Positions 1-12,200 of a DNA stretch of 64,000 bases are shown piece after piece. The stretch comes from Ascidia mentula (lineage: Eukaryota > Chordata > Ascidiacea > Phlebobranchia > Ascidiidae): positions 191,001 through 255,000 of the forward strand of contig OX387201.1 of the NCBI GenBank assembly GCA_947561715.1. Reading direction: 5' to 3'. Position 1 is the first letter of the stretch; every line of letters begins with the position of its first letter. The notes below the pieces were generated by a model. It was not told where the DNA came from. It saw only the letters and a list, made by a program, of their open reading frames with translations, and searched no databases. The position numbers were made by a program, and so were the translations under genes.

Positions 1-3000
1 GTCATCAGGGCGAAGGTACGTAGGATGCTGGAGATCTTTAAACAAACAAACATTGTTACTCCCGACCACAACCGCCCTCTCATCCACCACAACTCACATC
101 AGTGCTCGCTATTTATCGGGCAACGATAAATATCACCATGGTAACCCAAATAAAATCGACCCAAATTTACCTTGCCAATGACGTCATAAAGTGAGCCTCT
201 CACAGATTCGGTGATTTCCCACAAATATGAACAGGACGAAGATATTTTTTCACCCAAAACATTTGTGTAAGGCCCAAGAACATCCTTTACGTATTCCCAA
301 TATATTGGGACGTTTTCTTGGAAAAAACTGAAAAAAGATTTAAAACTTTTATAAACCAATGTTTTTTTTTGTATAAACCAATGTTCAACGGTTTCCGCGA
401 TAATTAAATATCATAGCGCTACCTAGTGGCAGCGTTGTGACTTCTTTCCAGTCTTTCCCACACATGTGACGTCATAGAAAGTATTCCCTTAGATTCCATG
501 AACTGGAAAGTTCGAGATTTTTCCCAAACTCCACCGCCCACTGTGACGTCATAATAGACAAGACCCACGCAGACGGCGACCACAGCGACACCAAGTGTCA
601 GCCACAAACCCCAGTTTCTCGATTGTGAGTGGTCACGTGACACCGTGAGCCGTTCCGACATTTCCTACAAACAATTTAAATATCAGGATGTTTATTTTTT
701 ATTTTGTTGATTTGTTAAAGTTTTATAACAAAAAAAACAATAGTCATAACTAGGAATGGGACAACCAACTTTTTAAGCCAATTATTCAACCTTTTTGCCA
801 AAACGAACCATTTTATAAAATCATCGAGTCTGCGGACCCCGCGCTTACATTTACGTTTTGATATTTCGTAAAAAGCAAAGTTTAAAAAGCTGGGCGTGAC
901 GTAACAAACAGGCAAGTAAGGCAAACATTAAATTTTTGCATTCGGATACGAAATTTTGATGCGAAACCTCGTTTGCGCACCCGGGTAACCACCCAAAGAC
1001 CCCCACGTTGGGAATAATTACTCCAGAATACAGGGGAATACCCAACTCACCTCGCATAAAACCCTGACTTGGTGAAAGTCTTGCTTCGATGTAAGCGGTT
1101 CAGAATTTTTTGCTGCGTCAGAATTCGTGTTGTTGAAAGCACGGATAGTTTCGGCGAAGGGGGTTCCCGGCATCTTTTTCAATGTCAACTTCCAGTCGTT
1201 GTACAAATGTTGCAGAATAAGCCTTCGATAACATGTTACGATCACACTGACGTAATTCTGGGTCACTATTACACACATGGTGGCGCTGTTACTGACGTGA
1301 AATTATTTCTAACAAAACTTCGTGGCGTTCCCAGTAAATATTGAGTTAGCTCGAGAGTTTACCTCGTCCTTGGTAGATTCGAACTGTACAAATTCCTCCA
1401 CAAACTGAAACAATGAGCGTCCGTTGCCAAGCAACCAACTGCTAATGACGTCAGCTCGTCACGTAACTGCTCGCCCTGGAAAGTAGGAATCAAAACATTA
1501 GCGCAGACCAAACGTAAGTTACTCGAACCACTGCTATATGACGTCATAGAGCTAACTATTTATCCTTCTTAACCAACATTCAACATTGTTTATATTTATT
1601 TCACAACGGTTACTCCCCAAAACCGCAAAATGAAATTTATAGAATGAGCAATCTCAATGCTCTATGACGTAATAATAACCTAAACCTGACCACATAACCA
1701 TAAGTTACAAATAAACTGTAGGTCAGGAATGCATCGTAAGCCTAACAAAGACTCCAAACATGCGTTAGCGACTCAGACTGAACCAACATCTTGTGCAACA
1801 AATCTCAGTGTGTTTTACTGAAGGTTTGGTTAAAGTTTCGGTCGCTATTCAGACAATCTATGGAAGGAATCGACACTTTCCACACAATCGACTCCAAAAC
1901 CCATTGAAAGCATCGAGCAGAGAGTTTGGGGCAGGAATTTCCTGTTTAAAGTTGGTTGAAATGAAAGTACAGAAGGGCGTAAGACAGAATGCATCACCAA
2001 TATGGCAGTGGACAAAAACGTAAAAAAAAACAATTACACAGATATTCTGAATGATTAAGCAATCACCAGCATCTAAACATGGTGCTTCCTAACACGTTAC
2101 CACAAGGATTTAGTGTGTGAGCGCACACTCACCTCCTTTACCGGCGTACTTAGGATGGTTTTAAACAATTGTCTTTTGTTGTTCTGATTGCTCGTCATAA
2201 TATCTTTCAATGTCGGGTAGACGTCTTTCATGCGATCCTTGACCCTGCGTTGGGTGGAAATTATTAACACTTTGCATCCCACTGATTACATGTTAATGTC
2301 AGAAGGTGTTTTACTCACAAACTTGATTTTCCAGAAACTTTCATTTGTGAGTCAAACGTCCACGATGCAACTTCCATAAACTGTTGAGGTTGGACAGATG
2401 AGTTCAGAGTAGATTTGTTGTGTGTTCGTGCAAGAATGGATTCAATGTAGTGCATGCAATATGGTGCGATGTTCTTCATGTGCAAAGCAGGCAGCATCAC
2501 TTCCAGCCAAACTGGGGACAAAATTAGAATGTTTGATTGGTTGAAAATACAACGTCCAGTCAATTTTTATTACAGGGAAAAGAAACACTTTATACCTGTT
2601 TGTTTATTTAAGTTTGTGTTAAATCTAGGTTGATATTCGGCAGATTCAAGTTAAGTTTGCTGATTTAGTCACAAAAAATTCTTACAGAAAATTTTTATTG
2701 AAACAACTGTTTTTAAATATGTGTCCGAGACAAATTACAGAAAAGGTAAAAAACATTGCAATAAATCAACAATAACATGTTTTGCACGAGTTGATATTGA
2801 ACACGATTATGTTGTGTTGTGGAAAGGAAGTCCTCTGACATTGCCAGCAGTGAGCAGGAAGTGGACATTATCAATAAAATTGTCACATACTTGATAACAC
2901 GACTACTTTACATAACTCTTGTTAACATAGTTTATTCACCTTTCATCCCGAAGCGAGAATCTTTTACCCCACTTTGACCGAGAGCCCAGAGGAGAGAGAG

Positions 3001-4727
3001 ACATCTGGTCAACAGAAAGTTTTTTTCTTCGTTAGATTATTCCATCATTAATCAATCAAAAGTGATTTTACAAAATAACTTAATATTGTTGAAAGCTTAA
3101 ACAAAAAAATAATTTACTTTTTTGGGACATTTTGCATGGTCTGCACTTTATCAATGAACTGGTCGAGGTCCTGGGAACATATTTGCGGATGAGAGAAGGA
3201 CAAAGCCTGAATGCATAGTTTGTGGCCCCATATCGGACAATCTAAACAAAAGTTTAAGATCAAAATGAAGCGGACCAAGTAACAAAGTTAATAAAAACAC
3301 AAACCAGGCATATGTTGAACAAAGGTTATTTTACACAAAATATTCTCAACATACAAAATCACTGACCTCTGTTAAGAAGTTCGAGCATTGAATTAATGTA
3401 ATGCTGAAACATGCACTCAACCATTTCAATGTTGAGGTCAGAAAACACCTTCATTAGTTTGTTTTGGATGCCCTGCAAAAAAAGAACTATTTACACAACT
3501 ATCTAAAAAAATATTTGTATAAAATAGAAGCAAATGAGCATAATAGCTGCAGAAAGTTGTGTGCACATAAGCCTCACATGGTAGAAACAACGTGCACTAT
3601 TTTTAACAGACTTACTAACCTTTGTTTAATTTGTGTGATATCTTGTGGAGAGTTTAAGTAGTAAAAGTTGTAAGATAAGTGAACAAGTTTGCAGATACAG
3701 TCAGGTCTTAATGTCTAACCTTGGTTGCTTTGCATAATGGAAAATCAAATTCCCTTCCAGTCTGAATCACACTTTCATCCGGGCATCGCAGTCGGTCGTC
3801 CAAATATATAACAAGATCCTTGCAGACATTCTGTAAATATCTTTAAATGATGTAACTCAGCAAAAAAGTTTCAAAATAAATAAAATGTACTCATCAGGTG
3901 GAAACATTTACCCAACATTGTTTACACACAAAACAGTATTAAAATGTTCCCACAAAAAATCAACATAAAACTCTTGAGGTTTTTATACCATTGGATTGTC
4001 CGGATATATTTTCTTCCACGTCAAAATTTGTTCGTCAAATTGTTGAAATGCTTCCTGCAACAAATTAACTTAGGTTTTATTTTGTGCTTAAAGCAACAAA
4101 TAAGCCCAAGAATCAATTTGTTTGCGAGTCAATTACATTCTGTAGTAAAATATAGTGACTAAGTTCAACATTTGTCCACTTGAATAAAGCTGAAAATGAT
4201 TGGGATTTAATGATCGTTCAGACATAATTGTGAAAATATCATGCTAGGATATCAAGCATAAAATGTGCTGTTTGCAATCACATACTCCCTCCAATCCATC
4301 TTCAATAGTTTTGTAATCATATTTTGGAAGACTTTCAACTTGTTTTTTCACTTTTTTCTTCTGTTGATTTCGCCCAGGAGACTTTTGCCCTATGTTTTAT
4401 TATTCAGACAATTATTAGTTTGCCAAACTTTCGTGTTAAACAGGGTAGATATGTTTCTAACCTGTTTTTAATTCATCTGAGGAAGTCTTTGTGTTGGAAA
4501 CATCAGAAAGAGGATTAGGAAACTTCTTGGAAAGACCTTGAAAACAAAACGATTTGATAAAAACAATTACCTCATAGAAGTTGCTTTATTTAATTGTCAA
4601 CAAACAATGATGTTCACAAAAATAGAATAGATTTATTCTAACCAAAATCTCCGAAATCTTTTGGTTTGGAGGTTTTCGCTTTGCTTTTATTTTTTCCAAC
4701 AGTTTCCCATTTTTCGGTCTTCGACAT
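1..4727 (-). CDS. TMEM214: TMEM214 orthologue, ER membrane protein (3' end outside window)
   Basis: TMEM214 is an ER membrane protein linked to ER-stress caspase-4 signalling in mammals (family knowledge). The start ATG is at 4725-4727 and opens MSKTEKWETVGKNK, like the human N-terminal WEVVKK. I could phase coding exons at 4643-4727, 4462-4536, about 4290-4402, 3970-4057, 3720-3830, 3366-3475, 3119-3240, about 2940-3001, 2320-2516, 2130-2250, 1370-1480, 1070-1214, 415-660 and 176-330. Diagnostic stretches are WLEVMLPALHMKNIAPYCMH (human WLGIMLPVLGIKSLSPFAIT), CLATDAHCFSLWRNLY and LLWALGQSG. A membrane segment, LWLTLGVAVVAVCVGLVYY, is encoded near 555-610. The last visible exon, from about base 39 downward, runs off the window. 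The junction between the exons at 1070 and 660 does not phase simply, so a small exon between 660 and 1070 may be missing from my model. Confidence in identity is high; confidence in each boundary is moderate. Confidence 0.88.
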
Positions 4728-5885
4728 TTTTAAAGCTTTTTTACAGAAATAAGTCACGAAATTATCTTAAAACAATCTTGTCCGAACACGAAAAAACAAC
4801 TGCTTGTTTTAATTATCGCCGGCGAGAAAATAAAGTTTTCGGTCATGACGAATAAAACCTGTTTGAAACGTGTATCCAATGAGAGAACAAATGCAACCAC
4901 TGCATGGTCAAGAGAGCGCCGTGAATACGTGGACGCAATATTTTGAATACATTCGTTTCAGATTGTAAGGAATTACTTTATTTCACAAAATAAAACAATG
5001 ATTGCAAAATAGATCATATTAATATCACTTTGTTGCATTAGGTGAGAAAACGCAAAATTTGTTGTAAAAATATTGTTCGCTCATTTAATTCTTTGAGTCG
5101 ATTCATGGACACTTTTATCCATTTCTACATACAGTATTTTCTTACAAATCCCCTTTGTTTAAACGTCATTTAGAACTTCTGTCTAAATCTTTTACTAAAC
5201 TGTGAAGCTGATTTTCCTACCCAACCTCTACATTACTAAAAACAAACATGCTTATGACTAAAAACTATGAAAACGCTTTACAACTTTACCACACAGTGAT
5301 GATGGAAATCACTTTGTTAAAATACTGAATTAAATTTGTACATGTAGCAATCAAAAGTTTTAAACAGTAAAACTGGTGAGGATCACACTGAAATATATGC
5401 TTAGGGAGAAAACAATCCGATTGAATCACCAAAGTGTTAAACTTGTTTCATCGCTTGGTTGTAATGACCAAAAGTTTTGCAATGATTTGAATCAAAGCAG
5501 CAGGAAGCCTTGCTCGCAACCATCACACTCTGCTGTGTCTTCGTGTCTTTCGTGTGAAAATTCATGAAATCTTTGTGGCCGGGAGTATAAACTTAAGTAC
5601 CGCTGGATGATATTTCAAAGGTGTGCGAATATCACCAATCTTGAAGGACGGAACTCCTCGTGGTTTCCGAACTTTTCTCCGAACTTGGAATTGCAGCCTT
5701 CGGTTTTTTGTCCTTCCTGCTTCGTCGGAATTCTAGGGAAATACCCAGGTCAAGGCTTAGTTGTAACAAATAATCCCGAGATTAATAACTTGGATTTAAA
5801 GTTTGAATCACGCACTTTGAGCCGCCGAAATCTATGTTTGCGTGTTTTGGGAATCCGGAATCAGTATTTTTAGGCCTATACAGGT
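4728..5885. other. Intergenic: TMEM214 promoter and 3' region of the 5.9 kb gene
   Basis: This AT-rich stretch lies between two minus-strand genes. It should hold the TMEM214 5' UTR and promoter just above 4727 and the 3' UTR of the upstream minus-strand gene. A minus-strand AATAAA (TTTATT on the plus strand, about 4978) could end that transcript. The short plus-strand ORFs at 5376-5567 and 5607-5873 have no recognisable domains or supporting splice signals, and I do not call them genes. Confidence 0.5.
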
Positions 5886-7066
5886 TTAAGTTAGCCTACG
5901 CTCCGTTCGGCACAAAATAACGCAAGACCAGATTGTATCTGAAATATAATTTACAAAATGTAAGTGAACGTCAAAGGGGAATCTACTGACCATTGTTCCG
6001 AGTGCTTTTTTCTATCTTTCTTCTTTTGAGTTGGAAGTAGCAGAAGACTGATGCAAACGCAAGAACTAGGGATGAGAAGAGACAGATGAGGATCGCGTAG
6101 AAGTGGAATTGAGTCGGACCTGAGTTATCTTCAGTATCAAAATCGTACGGAACAAAATCAGGTTTTTCAAAACCTGTAGTTAAGAAAAGGCTGAATTAGA
6201 AAAGCTAAAATAAAAAAAAACTCAATTAAAATATAACACAGGATTTCGTTCAGTGAATACATCTGCTCTATACAAGCAACACGTCAGTGATGTAGCTCGT
6301 TATAATGAACCCTACGTGTTTATGTATGTAGAAATATTGGGTTTGGTTGGAAAAGTCCGACCAGTGACGTAATCACCCCAACAAGTTGGTGGGGAGGAAA
6401 TATCTCATTAGTTTGAGTAAAAGTTTTAACTAAAAACCTGACGACCTCACCGACAAAAACTCTTATTGTACCTCTACTGGTTACGTCAATTATAGTTCGA
6501 CCCTTGCCATCGAAATCATATAACTTACATTTCCCGAAACCAACGACATCCCGCGAAACAAAAGGGTGATTCCCCTCTATCGATACGCTAAAAGCAAGTA
6601 TTTTAGCGCAAATATCCAGCCGACAAACTTTCTCCTCCAATTTCACGCCACAACATCCGGAAGATGGCGTGAAGGAGTTGTACCTGCGAGAAGCGTAAGG
6701 TTTAGAGTTGTGCTGTGTGGCAGTGGCGGGTAAGATTCTTTTCGACAAAACACTTACTTATGTGACCAACCGTATATGCTGATGTAAGCACTTTTTGATG
6801 AGTCATTGTATTTCCAGCTGCATTCCAATGACGTGTGATTGCACACGACCTTTGACCCATTCAACCAGATCGGTTCTAAACAAGGAGTAAATTAGCAAAC
6901 AAATTGACGGTTCATGTTGTAAACTACCTGGTTGTTCAGAGTTGATTTTGATTGGACAAGAACATTGATCACGTGGCACGGGTTCGGTTTCACTGCAGGG
7001 GAATTTTCTGACAGAAGCTGAATTTACGAAGGAAAGACAGAAGATGAAAAAAAGTAACCCTAGCAT
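5886..7066 (-). CDS. Short single-pass receptor with cytokine-receptor-like ectodomain
   Basis: Five exons phase cleanly: 6928-7066, 6758-6875, 6529-6683, 5991-6173 and 5886-5938, giving 215 residues. Residues 1-17 (MLGLLFFIFCLSFVNSA) form a signal peptide. The ectodomain has Cys pairs including VVCNHTSLECSWKYN, where C-x6-C-x-W resembles the first disulfide and CxW of the class I cytokine receptor D1 domain. Two further Cys follow in KVCRLDIC and one in GKCF. An acidic stalk precedes a membrane span of about residues 164-186 (FYAILICLFSSLVLAFASVF), then a short basic tail of about 30 residues. No WSxWS box and no Box1 motif are visible. The fold assignment is inference; a degenerate sushi or fibronectin III module is the alternative. 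I do not recognise a specific orthologue. Confidence 0.6.
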
Positions 7067-9207
7067 AGTTTCCTTCAGTTAGTATTTCTATGGTAAAACA
7101 TACATGGTCATAATTAATCAAATTCAATCCTGATAACGTCAGAAAACAAACCTAAATCCTTTGTTTACTGCATCAGAAGTTTGTGTCATGAACCAAGCAT
7201 TTATTTAAGTGCAGGAATTAATTATAAAAATGCCGTCTATCGCCACACTGATGGCACGTAGGAAAGATTTGGTCAATGGATAGGCACACACGTAATCTGC
7301 CATGAGGCACAACGATTGTCGCCGAGACAAAAGACTCGAATGGTGATTATGCCATCACTATTATTCCGTTGTTTCCTGTGCTTTGCGACACGGTTTAGTG
7401 ACTCGTGGTAACCAACTTACAACGTATTAGATGCAGTTTATTTGTCGAATGTCTTTTGTTGTTTATGGTTAAACCAAATAAGTTTATGCTGAAACAACTT
7501 GACTGCAGAGGTCTGGAACACGGACAGCCCCAGGCAACATACTGTGAGTATGAAGCGATTAGTTTGAAAAGCTCGTGATAAATGAACAGGATATAACCTT
7601 GCATCTAACTCAGTCAGACAAATACTAAACTATTATGATGGAAATAAATTGGGGCGTGGGCATGTTACATGGACTAGTGTGTGTAAATAAACAATCCGCG
7701 ATAAAAATTAAAACTAGTTAGTGGAAGTTAAAGGAACCATATGACAGTGCATGCACTTTGCATTGAACACTAACGTAGGTTAAGAAATAGGAAGTTGTTA
7801 CATCATCCAGCAGCTGCAGGTTTAAACATACAGATGCGTGTGTAGATGCTGCAGATAAGTTGGTCCAGTGTTCGTATGACCAGGTTTTGGCTGAATTATG
7901 TGTTGGTTCTAATTTGAAGATGTTTTGAGTAATGACATTTGTCTGCAGTTTCAAAATTCAGTTCAATATTATGAAGCTAATAAACGTTCCATGGTCATAA
8001 TACATGCAAGCATTGAGTTCTGGTCGAATAAGTTTTTCTACACTGCAGTCGCCCTCGGTCAAACGGTGTGCATGTTGGCTGGTGGCGACTAGCTGTGCAC
8101 CTCTACAATGCATTTCAATGTTAACGTTTACATAAAAAAACTCGGCCTCGTTGGCGTTTCAGACAGAAATAAACAATTTGACGTAAAATAAAAACAACAC
8201 GAATATATGAAGTTTAGAATTTTGCAAATTTCCTGAAACGTAATTCTGGACCTTACAAAGGTCGAACGCTAAACCTCCGGAAATCAATTTCAATTCAGCC
8301 GAACTTTGTCACTCAGTTTCCCGCAACCCATCTATGACCAACACTATAGTGAAGTCTTAATACCAATCAACGTTACGCCTGCCTAAAATAAAATACTACA
8401 ACGTAGAGATTAAACTGAAGATTCTGCAGTTACAAATCTTTTCTGGAAGATACGCCGTCGTACCGTGTCTTACAACTGACTGTCAAGTAATGTTTAAACA
8501 CGAAAGGAGTTTTCAATGTTGCGCCTGCGTTCCCAACCACCCACAGAACGACTCAATATTCATGACCCAATGCGATCGCCGAACGTTTCAATTCAGGACA
8601 GCCTGTCACTGAATGACCGACTTATCCTAAAAACCGTGGGAATGATTGACGCCAACGAGCTCCCCGACCCGAGGAAACGTCGGATGACTTGAGGGTTGAA
8701 TGACGTAAACCCACAACCCGACCAGTTTGTCATACAGGAACTATCAGTGCACGATAACCTCCCCTATAGGGTGACCTTTTTATGTGAAATGTCTCTCTTC
8801 GCACAGGTACAAAGTTATTTCTATAACATGTCGCCACTGATTAAGGTCAATATCGGCTGATTGTAGACGCCTTTGGTGCCTTCCCTGCGTCGCCGATGCA
8901 AAATATGGAATGTTTGAAATGCGAACGTCCCTAATGTTGGGAGGTATTCGTCTGAAAGGCGACTGGAGACCAATTCTTACGCGCGATGTTTTTTTGTGAA
9001 AGGCGAACAGAAACTCTTTCTATTGCTTAAATTCATTTTTGGAATGCCCGTAAGAATTTGGAAGGTGCGGATGATTACGTCACAGGTTACGCTTCGATGC
9101 GCAAATTGAAAGCCCCACCAGTTTGCCCTTTTTAACCTTGTAATGTTTTATAGTTGTATGTAAGAAACTAAACTTCTGCTTTCCCTTTAACTTATTCCGA
9201 CAGAGCC
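7067..9207. other. Intergenic, divergent promoter region upstream of the DSEL gene
   Basis: About 2.1 kb separate the minus-strand receptor gene from the plus-strand epimerase gene, so this is a shared divergent upstream region. The several 60-80 codon ORFs look like chance ORFs. One GC-richer 58-codon ORF at 8516-8692 is listed separately. No tRNA, MITE or simple repeat was seen. A run of GC-richer sequence at 8300-8760 may be a conserved promoter or exon block. Confidence 0.45.
8516..8692 (+). CDS. Possible 58-residue small ORF (unconfirmed)
   Basis: An ATG at 8516 follows an in-frame stop and opens a 58-codon frame ending in TGA at 8692. The peptide starts MLRLRSQPPTERLNIHDPMR, continues with an amphipathic-looking NDRLILKTVGMIDANELP, and ends in the basic DPRKRRMT. 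It is GC-richer than its flanks and has balanced, protein-like composition. I do not recognise a family. It could be a microprotein, an unannotated 5' exon or upstream ORF, or chance. It lies about 500 bp upstream of the DSEL start and on the same strand. Confidence 0.2.
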   Translation: MLRLRSQPPTERLNIHDPMRSPNVSIQDSLSLNDRLILKTVGMIDANELPDPRKRRMT

Positions 9208-12200
9208 ATGTCTTTAGTTGTTGTACGTTTCACTGTGATCCTCATCTTTGGGATTTGTTCGTGTTTGGAGGCAGCTGATGGAGAAAATGAAGATTACAAA
9301 TTCCCAATGCTTTTCTTCGACTACGAAGAAATCGATGAATTGCGAATGAAGGCGGATTCCACGCACAAAGAAATCGCACTTCAAGTTAAAATATCCGGGG
9401 AGGAACTGAAGGAACACAAATATTTGATGCCTCCTGAATCGTACGAGGTGTTTTCATCCAAATGGAATGAGTTGTACGGGAACAGACTAAACGGCCACGC
9501 CTTCTACTGCCTTCTCTACCCCAACGATGAAAAGGCTTTTGAACTGGTGAGGTTTCACTGGAGGCGAAACGACAAAATTTCCAATAAATTAAAAACCGAA
9601 AGTTTTGTCTCTCACCATTGCTAAATAATTTGAAGGAAAAAAATATTATCTTACTTAAAGTCGTTGTTTCGTACGGTGAAGTTTGCTTCAAAACACGATT
9701 ATTTACGTCATAAACCCACAGGTAACCCTCAGTATGGACCGTTTTGTTTCCTACCGAGACTGGTACGTGGACGCAAGCCGTGGGCGTGATGACGTCCCAG
9801 TCGGACACAACCTTGCCGGGTTCGCCATCGCACTTGACTTCTTATACCACCGGTTCGATTCCCACCGGAGGTTGGTTTATCTTGACAAGATAAACGAGAT
9901 CACGTCAACTTTATACGCGAGGTTCAGGAAACCTTCAGGTTGGGCGAAGCAACACATCCATAACCACGCACCCACAAACATTGTCGCAATTCTACTCGGG
10001 GCAATGTTGCTGGAGAGAGACGGGCGGTACCCTGGTCAGTAACAAACCATCATGTTTACCTACATTCAGTTAATTGTGTTTCAAATACAATTTGTTATTT
10101 TTTAAGGTTTTAGTTTAAATATATATTTGCTCAGTGATAATATGAACTAATTGAGATTTACTAAATTACGGAGTTTCCATATTTCACAGAAGCCACTAGG
10201 TGGCGCAAGGGTGCGATAGAAGCTCTCGAGAAAGGACTGGACATCCTTTCTTACGTCATAGATGGTTCAAGTGACGAAGGCGTGGCATACGGATCTTACT
10301 CGTCACGTGGTTGGACGGAATACGCTTTTTTGGCACGTCGACACTTTAACGTCGACCACAGCAGTCACCCGTGGTTCCGGGCGCACTTCTGGTACTTTTA
10401 CGCCACCGTTTTGCCCGGGTTCCAACGGACCGTCGGTGTGGCCGACTCCAACCACAACTGGTTCCATGGGCCAGAATCCCAACTAGTTTTCCTGGACTCG
10501 TTTGTGATGAAGAACGGTTACGGCAACTGGTTGGCTGACCGCGTGAGGGCGCACCGAACAACGCAACCTCCGTACGCGGCGTCCACAGCCCAGAGGTTTT
10601 CTTGCATCCACACGGAGTTCATCTTCTTCAACTCTTCGATCAAACCGAGACGTCCCGAACTCCCGAGCGGAAACGATTTGTATGTGTTATCGGACTGGGG
10701 AGTCGCCACTGTCGGCACCAGAGGTTAGCAAGAATATTTAACGTGGGAACAAATAACTATGAAGATTTTCATGCAATAAATTACTGACAACACTTGGCGG
10801 TCATGAATTCGCATCATATCATGAAATGAGTAAAGTTTTTTTCAATCTTTTCGTAACATTTTTGCTGAAAACTTCTCTGTACATTGGTCCTTGATTTTTA
10901 CAACGTTGAGCTGCAGATTGGTCGGGTCGGTGTCGGGCATTCCAACGAGCTCTATGACTTCTACAGGTTCCGAGCTGGTCGGAGGTTCCACGTTTCTCTC
11001 AATGAAATCAGGTTCACTGAACGGAGAAACAGTAGCTGACGTCATGCAAGGAGGACTCGCGATCCCGTATGTGAAAGGTTGGACGAACTTTAACGGAGGC
11101 CACGAACACCAAGATCAAAACTCATTTGTCTTCGCACCGAACGGACGCTACTTCATCACTGAAGCACTTTATTCAGACAAGAAAGCTTATCTTGATAATC
11201 CTCCACTGTTCTACCCCAACCCCGAGTCTGAATGTCTACCTTACTGGCAGGGACAAACCGGGGGGTGCAGGAGGTGGTTGGAATACAAGAAGATCCCCGT
11301 TCCCCGTGGGAGGTTGGTCACCACGTCTGTGTCCGGAGGGATGGCACATTTCGCCGGGGAGGCGGTCGACGCTTATCCGTAAGCGCATTGTGGGCTGCAA
11401 TTGTTACGAAGTTAAAATTGGAAACATGCCGCGGATATTATGCAACCGCCTTGGCTGTGGGCCTAAGAAATACTTAAATTCTCTATCACGTGACAGGTAA
11501 CTGACCAATCACATCCTCACATTGCATCGTTTTTTTAGATCCTTTCTGATGTTAAAGAGTGTCCAGAGATCAATCGTCCTCCTCAGATCCGATCTCCTCC
11601 TGGTGCTCGACAGCATCCACCTCCATGAGGGAAGCAGGATGAGGAAGACGAGCGTAAACTTCCACAACATCCTTCATCAGTTCCACGAACATCGCGATCT
11701 CGGACTCAAAGGTGACTTTTATGTGTTGACAATGAACATTCGCATTTCTTCAAATGTATTTTGTAATCACGTAACACGACTACTGACGTCATCATTAAAT
11801 GTTACAAATCACAAATCTTTAAGCAAATCCCACTGTCTTCCTTCAGGAGCCAGTATCCAACATCCGGATGGGAATTACTCCTTTCTCGTCCTCCAGGAGG
11901 ACGGAGGAACGCCACATGTGGCGCTACAGAGCGAAGTCCTAACAACGGAATCCAAACCACGAACAACAAACTTCGTGAACATGACCTTTGACCTCAACCA
12001 ATCCGGACCAACACACGCCGCTTACCTTCTTCATGGACCAAACACCGTGGTGACGTCATTCGCATTTGCATCATCAGGCTGGGATGACGTCACAGAATTA
12101 AAAATAAACGCAAATGAAAAGAAGTATCGAGTCCGATTCGCTTCGTTGATTCTGAATCTTGCAGCGAGAATGAAGTTATTTGGGTTCGGGGCGTACGCTA

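Noticed and set aside
1418-1436. Perfect X-box-like GTTGCCAAGCAACC, also at 36577
   Set aside because: Both copies are the reverse complement of coding sequence for Gly-Cys-Leu-Ala-Thr, in TMEM214 and in the PI3-kinase kinase domain. Protein constraint explains them without an RFX site.
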